Below, in pieces: positions 1-5,232 of a DNA stretch of 5,232 nt. The position numbers and the translations under genes are program-made. The stretch's first letter is position 1, and each line of letters opens with the position of its first letter. This DNA comes from Bacteroidota bacterium (lineage in GTDB: Bacteria > Bacteroidota > Bacteroidia > Chitinophagales > Chitinophagaceae). The stretch covers positions 1-5,232 of the forward strand of contig JAEYRC010000096.1 of NCBI GenBank assembly GCA_023409675.1, given 5' to 3'. Below the pieces are notes generated by a model. It did not search any database. It saw only the letters and a list, made by a program, of their open reading frames with translations, and had not been told where the DNA came from.

Positions 1-288
1 CCGAAGGGAACCCGAAAAGATGGCTCCAAAATGCATCAGCGGCGTGCCGGGCAGCAACTACCCGACCTCACCGATAAACAAAAAGAAGAAATGAGAAAGC
101 TGCGCACTGAATCCATGAAAAAAATCAGCGCAGTGAAATATAATACATCCCTTAATGAAAACGACCGGAAAGAACAGCTCGAAAACATACGCAAAGAACA
201 GCGTGAGCAGATGATGATGATCCTTACTCCGGAACAGAAAGCAAAAATGACCGAAAATCCACGTCCCCGGATGAAAAAGAAACAATAG
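1..288 (+). CDS. Spy/CpxP-like LTXXQ-motif protein, 3' part only
   Basis: This is the C-terminal 95 residues of a small, very basic, charged and apparently all-helical protein. Two LTXXQ-type motifs are visible, LTDKQ at visible residues 23-27 and LTPEQ at 75-79. They flank a long Lys/Glu/Arg/Gln-rich helix, and the tail is MKKKQ. This spacing matches the Spy/CpxP-like proteins common in Bacteroidota, which are usually secreted to the periplasm and act in envelope stress or as chaperones; the function here is inferred from that resemblance. The frame is open to the left edge with no stop. The Met codon at 31 has no ribosome binding site and would leave a protein without a signal peptide, so I treat the gene as truncated by the window rather than starting at 31. 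It ends in TAG, and a strong terminator follows 26 bases later, so it is probably the last gene of its transcript. A short unrelated coiled-coil protein cannot be excluded. Confidence 0.72.
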   Translation, partial: PKGTRKDGSKMHQRRAGQQLPDLTDKQKEEMRKLRTESMKKISAVKYNTSLNENDRKEQLENIRKEQREQMMMILTPEQKAKMTENPRPRMKKKQ

Positions 289-314
289 TTGTTGTTTGTT
301 TTGATTGATTGATG

Positions 315-349
315 AAAGCGAATCTCAGAGATGGGATTCGCTTTTTTTT
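315..349 (+). terminator. Rho-independent terminator of the LTXXQ gene
   Basis: Positions 315-327 pair with 332-344 to form a 13-base-pair stem. It has a single G-U wobble (325 with 334) and a four-base GAGA loop (328-331), which is a GNRA tetraloop. A run of eight T residues (342-349) follows directly, its first three overlapping the stem. This is a textbook intrinsic terminator for plus-strand transcription ending the upstream gene. There is only a run of three A residues on the 5' side, so it is not expected to work well in the other direction. It makes read-through into the FUSC gene unlikely, so that gene should have its own promoter. Confidence 0.93.
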
Positions 350-494
350 ATTCGGTTCATCCTCAACGGGAGTCGAATAGTTGGGAGAAGAAGAATTCTA
401 TGTCATCGGGCACAGCGCTGCATAAAACATGGATTTCATTATTATTTACGGTAATTACCAATCAGCCCATCGTAATACATCAACTATCCTGAAT

Positions 495-506
495 AATGAA
501 TTCATT
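495..506. repeat. 12-base perfect palindrome upstream of the FUSC gene
   Basis: AATGAATTCATT reads the same on both strands. It is flanked by further TGAA/TTCA elements, giving TGAATAATGAATTCATTCA across 490-508. It lies 55 bases before the FUSC start codon, in the only sizeable non-coding stretch (289-561) of the window, so it could be an operator for a dimeric regulator. A 12-base palindrome is expected about once per 4 kb by chance, so its presence is certain but any function is speculative. Apart from this and the terminator, the stretch shows no RNA gene and no convincing small gene. Confidence 0.25.
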
Positions 507-561
507 CAAAACGGCAGGATGGTTTTAAAGCTGCCCCTAATCCGCGTAGCTTTGCAGCAGC

Positions 562-2850
562 ATGGATTATCCTTTAGCGTTCAGGAAGTTCGTTACCAGC
601 CAATACCTTTTTTCGGGTATCCGCACCACTGTGGCCGTACTTATTCCCGCGATCATCCTCTATGAATATGATGTGCTGGCCACCATGATCAGCATACCCC
701 TGGGCGCGATGATTACCAGCCTGGCCGATAATCCCGGTCCGCCGCAACACCGCCGCAATGCCATGCTGGTCAGTCTCGGACTGAACCTGATGCTGATCAT
801 CATATCGGGCTTTACCAAACACAGTCCACTGCTGATTGGTATCGAACTGATCGTATTCGGCCTGCTGCTTTCGCTGATCGGCATCTTCGGAGCAAGAGCG
901 AACGGTATCGGGCTTACCTCACTGATCCTCTTCACCCTCAGTCTGGACCCCAAACATGGATTGCAGAATATCGCCTATCAGGCTGCCTTTTTTTTAACCG
1001 GCGGACTGTGGTATATGCTGCTCAGTACCGTTCTGTACCAGATAAGGCCTTATCTGCCGGTACAGCAACTGCTGGGCGAATGCCTGATGGAAACAGCGCA
1101 GTACCTGCGCACAAGGGCTGAATTGTACAAACCCGGCATCAATTTTCCCGATGTATATGCCCGACTGTTCACGCAGCAAGTGGCCATTCATAAACACCAT
1201 CAGGATCTCCGGGAAATGATCCTGGCCACACGGCGGTTTATCAACGAATCGACCAACAAAAGTCGGGGCATCATGATGCTGTTCCTCGACAGTGTTGATC
1301 TGCTGGAAAGCATAATGACGGCACAGCATGAATATGACCAGTTGCAGAAAGATTTTGGCGACACCCACATCCTGAAAGTATTTGCCGGCAATGTGGAACT
1401 TTTGGCAGATACAGTACACGAAATCGGACTGTCGCTGCAGGAAGGCATGGGCATCCGGATCAATCGCGAAATGCTGGAAGCGCGTTTCCTGGAAAGCAAT
1501 GAGGCTTTTGAATCGCTGCGCAGTGCGCAGTTGCGGAAAAGAGGAAATGTAGAGGCGTTCATCCGGCTCCGGCATATTCTGCATCGCCTGCAGGACCTAA
1601 CGCAGCGGGTTAAACGCCTCAGCCTGTATGCCGCATTTGATAAGGAGATGCTCAAAGAAAAACGTCCTGATGTAGACCTGCAGCAATTCCGCCCGCATCA
1701 GGAAATCAATCTGGATCTATTCCGGTCGAACTTCACCCTGAAATCATCGGCATTCCGCAATTCCATCCGCCTGGCCCTCGCCTTACTGATCGGCTACCTG
1801 GTATCATTTTTCTTTGAACTGGGACATGGTTACTGGATACTGCTGACCATTGCCACCATCATGCGCCCCGCTTTCAGCCTGGCTAAAGAACGGAACATCA
1901 ACCGCCTGTTGGGAACTCTTGCCGGCGCTGTTGCGGGATTCGGCCTGCTGTTCCTTACCAATGACAATACCGCCCTGTTTTCCATCATGATTCTTTCGAT
2001 GATCATCGGATATGGTGCAATAAAGATCAATTATGGCCTGGGCATTGCCGGTATTACCATTTACCTGCTGATATCCTTTCATTACCTCGATCCTTTTGGG
2101 CTGCAGGAAGTACTGCAGGACCGGATCATTGATACGGTAATCGGATCAGTGATCGCCTACCTGGTATCACTGCTGGTTTTGCCCAATTGGGAACGCGAGC
2201 AGATTGATATGGAAATCAGTAATACCCTGACGGGCAACCGAAATTATTTTGAAGCGGCGGCCCGTTTTTTTGGCAGCAACGCGCCTGAACAAACAGAATA
2301 TAAAATTGCCCGTAAAGAGGCTTTTGTCGCGCTCGCGAACCTGTCGGACCTGCTGCAACGCATGATCTCGGAACCCAAAAGCAAACGGCAAAATCTTGAC
2401 CTCTACCATCAACTGGTGACGGCCACTCATATGCTCACTTCCCATATTGCCGGGCTGGCGCATTATGGAAAAAGTTCCGGAAACCGCTATCAGCAACAGG
2501 AGTTTGAACCCATGATCCGGATTATTCTTCGACAGTTCAAAAAGGCGCTACGGATACAGGATCCCGATGATCCCGAGACGGTGGCTCCGGACAGTTCAAT
2601 TCCGATCAATAAAAAAGTACTGAAATTGCTGGAACAACGAAAACTTGAACTGGAGTCGGGACAATACAGTATGCCCCGGGAAACCCGCCAGTCTATGACC
2701 GATCTGAAGATCATCACAGATCAGTTCAGACTCATATCATCCACCCTGGGCGACGAGATCAGGATCCTGAGCAAACTCTATGGCAATGGGCAGACAGGCA
2801 ATTCTGCTGAACAGCAACATACCGCATTGAGTAAGGTGACCGGAAAATAG
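562..2850 (+). CDS. FUSC family (YccS-type) inner-membrane protein, putative transporter
   Basis: This is a complete 762-residue integral membrane protein. The first membrane block spans about residues 15-158 (roughly six hydrophobic segments) and contains the phrase SLADNPGPPQHRRN at 53-66. A hydrophilic helical linker follows at about 160-395. The second block spans about 399-540 and includes the FUSC-like stretch GHGYWILLTIATIMRP (421-436) and a basic segment leading to RLLGTLAGAVAGF (448-460). A helical cytoplasmic tail runs from about 541 to 762. This duplicated layout and length match the YccS/FUSC-like family (FUSC-like N-terminal domain plus FUSC_2 domain), related to the aromatic-acid exporter AaeB. 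The substrate cannot be read from the sequence. ATG 562 is the first start after an in-frame TAG at 547-549, and MDYPLAFRKF is a natural family N-terminus; no Shine-Dalgarno is visible. The gene is isolated from the gene before it by a terminator and converges on leuS 12 bases after its TAG stop. No partner export genes are adjacent. Confidence 0.92.
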   Translation: MDYPLAFRKFVTSQYLFSGIRTTVAVLIPAIILYEYDVLATMISIPLGAMITSLADNPGPPQHRRNAMLVSLGLNLMLIIISGFTKHSPLLIGIELIVFGLLLSLIGIFGARANGIGLTSLILFTLSLDPKHGLQNIAYQAAFFLTGGLWYMLLSTVLYQIRPYLPVQQLLGECLMETAQYLRTRAELYKPGINFPDVYARLFTQQVAIHKHHQDLREMILATRRFINESTNKSRGIMMLFLDSVDLLESIMTAQHEYDQLQKDFGDTHILKVFAGNVELLADTVHEIGLSLQEGMGIRINREMLEARFLESNEAFESLRSAQLRKRGNVEAFIRLRHILHRLQDLTQRVKRLSLYAAFDKEMLKEKRPDVDLQQFRPHQEINLDLFRSNFTLKSSAFRNSIRLALALLIGYLVSFFFELGHGYWILLTIATIMRPAFSLAKERNINRLLGTLAGAVAGFGLLFLTNDNTALFSIMILSMIIGYGAIKINYGLGIAGITIYLLISFHYLDPFGLQEVLQDRIIDTVIGSVIAYLVSLLVLPNWEREQIDMEISNTLTGNRNYFEAAARFFGSNAPEQTEYKIARKEAFVALANLSDLLQRMISEPKSKRQNLDLYHQLVTATHMLTSHIAGLAHYGKSSGNRYQQQEFEPMIRIILRQFKKALRIQDPDDPETVAPDSSIPINKKVLKLLEQRKLELESGQYSMPRETRQSMTDLKIITDQFRLISSTLGDEIRILSKLYGNGQTGNSAEQQHTALSKVTGK

Positions 2851-2862
2851 ATATTATATCGG

Positions 2863-5232
2863 TTATACCACAACGTTAACCATCCTGCCCTTTACATAGA
2901 TGATTTTCTTAATGGATTTTCCTTCCACCCATTTTTGAACAACCTCATTGGCAGCTACCAGCGCTTCCACGTCCTGCTGACTGGCATCCATGCTGATATC
3001 CAGTTGAGTACGCACTTTACCATTCACCGATACCGGATAGGTTTTGGATGCTTCCACCAGAAATTTTTCTTCGGCTTTCGGAAAGCTTGCGTTAAGGATG
3101 CTGTTTTGATTACCCAGGGCATGCCACAGTTCCTCGGTGATATGCGGGGCAAATGGATTCAGCAGAATCAGTAAAGGTTCCAGTATTGCACGTTTATGAC
3201 AATTGAGTTCATTGAGGTCATTGATACAAACCATAAAGGCGCTCACCCCTGTATTGAAGGAAAAGCGTTCATAATCGTCGGTGATCTTCTTTATCGTGCG
3301 GTGCAGGACTTTCAATTCAGCGGCGGAGGGTTCCTCTTCGGTCCATACCTTACCGCGGGTTTCATCGAAAAACAGGCGCCATAATTTTTTCAGGAAGCGA
3401 TGAACGCCTTCAATGCCTTTGGTATCCCAGGGTTTATCCTGTTCAACGGGCCCGAGAAACATTTCATACATCCGGAACGTATCGGCTCCATAGCGGGAAA
3501 CGATATCATCGGGATTCACCACGTTGAAATAGCGTTTACTCATTTTTTCGAGGCGGGAGCTGCATAGAAAACGACCATCTTCCAAAATAAATTCCGCGTC
3601 GCGGAAGTCGGGCTTCCATTGTTTGAACGCTTCCGTATCCAGCTCATATCCGTTAACGAGGGTAACATCCACATGAATTTCATCAGTCTGATAATTATCT
3701 TTCAACCCCGCGGATACAAAGGTGTTGCTGCCATGCACGCGGTGAATGATTCTGGAATCACCGCCGATCTTACCCTGGTTCACCAGTCTGCGGAAGGGTT
3801 CATCAAAACTGATGTATCCACGGTCGAACAGGAACTTCGTCCACATACGGCTGTACAGCAAATGGCCTACGGCATGTTCGGTTCCGCCAATATACACATC
3901 CACCTGGTTCCAGTAATCGCTCACCGAACGGCTGCAAAATTCTTTATCATTATGCGGATCCATATACCGCAGGAAATACCAGCTGCTGCCGGCATAGCCG
4001 GGCATGGTATTCACTTCACGGGTGCCGCCGCGGTAAGCTTTCCATTCCTCCAGGTTCGAAAGCGGGCCTTCCCCATCAGGACCAGGTTTAAGGTCATCAA
4101 GGTGGGGCAATACGACCGGAAGTTCCTCTTCGGACAGCGGTATAACCATACCATCTTTCCAGATCACCGGAAAAGGCTCTCCCCAATAGCGCTGCCGGCT
4201 GAATGCCGCGTCGCGCATTTTATAATTTACTTTTCGGGTACCAATCCCCATGGATTCAAGTCGATCGATCACTACAGTTGCCGCGTCGCGCATCACCATA
4301 CCATTCAGAAAATCACTGTTTTCGAGCAGGGCATCTTTGGTGGCATTGGCTTCCTGACCATTGTAATGATCTCCAATAATATTTGTTATCGGAATAGAAA
4401 AATGCTGCGCGAATTTATGATCGCGTTCATCGCCGCAGGGCACAGCCATAATCGCACCAGTGCCATATCCCGCCAAAACATATTCACTGATCCAGATCGG
4501 TATTTCCCGTCCATCGAAAGGATTTACAGCAAAGGCTCCGGTAAAACATCCACTAATCTTTTTTTCAGCCATCCGTTCGCGTTCGCTTCGGCTCTTAACA
4601 TAACTGATATACTCCTGAACTGCCTGCTGATGATCGGGCGTGGTGATGCTGTTGACCAGTTCATGTTCCGGTGCTACCACCATAAAATCAACTCCGAAAA
4701 TCGTATCCGGGCGGGTTGTGTATACCCGCAGAACCGATGGATGATTACGGATAGCAAAGTCGATCTCGGCGCCGTAACTTTTGCCGATCCAGTTCGACTG
4801 CATATCTTTCATGGCATCACTGAACGCCACCTGCTGCAGGCCTTCCAGCAAGCGGTCGGCATATTCGGTAATGCGCAGGTACCACTGCCGCAGTTTTTTC
4901 TTTTGTACGGGAAATCCCCCGCGTTCACTCACACCATTGACCACTTCATCATTCGCCAGTACAGTATTCAATGCTTCACACCAGTTCACTTCACCGTAGC
5001 CACAGTAGGCCAGGCGATACTGCATCAATATGTCGTGTTGTTCCTTTTCCGAATAATTATTCCAGTCAGAAGCTGAAAACCGCAGTGCCGCATCACCGGG
5101 GCAGGGTGTTTGGGCATTACCTTCCTTCCTAAATATTTCGGTAAGCGTTTCAATGGGGTCCGCTTTTTGGGTAGAACGGTTGAACCAGCTTGAAAAAAGT
5201 TGCAGAAAAATCCATTGAGTCCATTTATAATA
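2863..5232 (-). CDS. leuS: Leucyl-tRNA synthetase, lacking the N-terminal end beyond the window
   Basis: This cytoplasmic class Ia enzyme attaches leucine to tRNA-Leu. The visible 789 residues run from the right edge to a TAA stop. In order: the Rossmann-fold part with YYKWTQWIF (1-9) and VNWCEAL; the CP1 editing domain (about 151-333) with the threonine-rich TRPDTIFG (173-180) and GDERDHKFA (267-275), whose Asp-x-Arg-Asp matches the conserved editing-site residues; SRQRYWGEP (345-353); GGTEHAVGH (449-457); the KMSKR signature (563-567, bases 3532-3546); the helical anticodon-binding domain with NPFAPHITEELW; and a C-terminal domain ending GRMVNVVV. The frame stays open past the TTG at 5026-5028 to base 5232 and the translation there is clearly LeuRS, so that TTG is internal. 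The HIGH motif and roughly 120-130 residues are outside the window. No frameshift or internal stop is seen. It is almost certainly the essential housekeeping copy. Confidence 0.98.
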   Translation of the reverse strand, partial: YYKWTQWIFLQLFSSWFNRSTQKADPIETLTEIFRKEGNAQTPCPGDAALRFSASDWNNYSEKEQHDILMQYRLAYCGYGEVNWCEALNTVLANDEVVNGVSERGGFPVQKKKLRQWYLRITEYADRLLEGLQQVAFSDAMKDMQSNWIGKSYGAEIDFAIRNHPSVLRVYTTRPDTIFGVDFMVVAPEHELVNSITTPDHQQAVQEYISYVKSRSERERMAEKKISGCFTGAFAVNPFDGREIPIWISEYVLAGYGTGAIMAVPCGDERDHKFAQHFSIPITNIIGDHYNGQEANATKDALLENSDFLNGMVMRDAATVVIDRLESMGIGTRKVNYKMRDAAFSRQRYWGEPFPVIWKDGMVIPLSEEELPVVLPHLDDLKPGPDGEGPLSNLEEWKAYRGGTREVNTMPGYAGSSWYFLRYMDPHNDKEFCSRSVSDYWNQVDVYIGGTEHAVGHLLYSRMWTKFLFDRGYISFDEPFRRLVNQGKIGGDSRIIHRVHGSNTFVSAGLKDNYQTDEIHVDVTLVNGYELDTEAFKQWKPDFRDAEFILEDGRFLCSSRLEKMSKRYFNVVNPDDIVSRYGADTFRMYEMFLGPVEQDKPWDTKGIEGVHRFLKKLWRLFFDETRGKVWTEEEPSAAELKVLHRTIKKITDDYERFSFNTGVSAFMVCINDLNELNCHKRAILEPLLILLNPFAPHITEELWHALGNQNSILNASFPKAEEKFLVEASKTYPVSVNGKVRTQLDISMDASQQDVEALVAANEVVQKWVEGKSIKKIIYVKGRMVNVVV

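Noticed and set aside
31..33. ATG at 31 as the start of the LTXXQ protein
   Set aside because: The frame is open further upstream, no ribosome binding site precedes it, and starting here would leave out the signal peptide expected for this family.
361..380. tRNA T-arm-like string on the minus strand (TTCGACTCCCGT)
   Set aside because: The bases on the 5' side (AACTA) do not pair with CCCGT, and there is no anticodon arm or acceptor stem, so it is neither a tRNA nor a convincing remnant.
429..665. A 78-codon plus-strand frame in the intergenic region overlapping the FUSC start
   Set aside because: It has no ribosome binding site or recognisable family, and it runs about 100 bases into the FUSC gene in another frame.
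994..1584. A 196-codon open frame on the minus strand inside the FUSC gene
   Set aside because: It is antisense to a conserved membrane-protein gene and its translation is Gln/His/Phe-rich with no domain; a shadow frame.
5026..5028. TTG as the start of leuS
   Set aside because: The reading frame continues upstream to the window edge and encodes clear LeuRS sequence, so this codon is internal Leu.
3619..5076. A 485-codon open frame on the plus strand opposite leuS
   Set aside because: It lies wholly antisense to a confidently identified, conserved gene. Its translation is rich in His, Phe and Ile with no recognisable domain, as expected for a frame left open by the codon use of leuS.

Overview
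The window suggests a Bacteroidota genome, most likely from the Chitinophagaceae or a close relative. The leucyl-tRNA synthetase fragment has the lineage-style YYKWTQWIF...WNNYSEKEQ segment and the phrases VSERGG and NVVNPDD. The FUSC protein carries the N-terminal phrase SLADNPGPPQHRRN, which I associate with this phylum. No start in the window has a clear Shine-Dalgarno sequence, which also fits. The taxonomic call rests on recalled family sequences, not on a search.

Layout: (1) Positions 1-288 (+) hold the 3' end of a gene for a small, basic, helical protein of the Spy/CpxP-like LTXXQ type; its start and presumed signal peptide lie before the window. (2) A strong intrinsic terminator follows at 315-349. 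(3) Positions 350-561 are non-coding, with one 12-base perfect palindrome and only a weak promoter candidate. (4) Positions 562-2850 (+) encode a full-length 762-residue FUSC/YccS-type membrane protein with two six-helix membrane blocks. (5) After 12 bases comes the convergent leuS gene on the minus strand (2863-5232). It is cut by the window's right edge, so its start and HIGH motif are missing.

The three genes do not form an obvious pathway. The terminator separates the LTXXQ gene from the FUSC gene, and leuS is a housekeeping gene on the opposite strand. The FUSC protein stands alone, with no membrane-fusion or outer-membrane partner gene beside it here. I found no mobile element, CRISPR array, RNA gene, frameshift or sign of a novel system. 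The observations worth a second look are modest: lineage-type changes in LeuRS (an insertion, loss of the zinc-knuckle residues, and a KMSKR signature), the tight tail-to-tail junction with no visible terminator, and the sparse upstream region of the FUSC gene.
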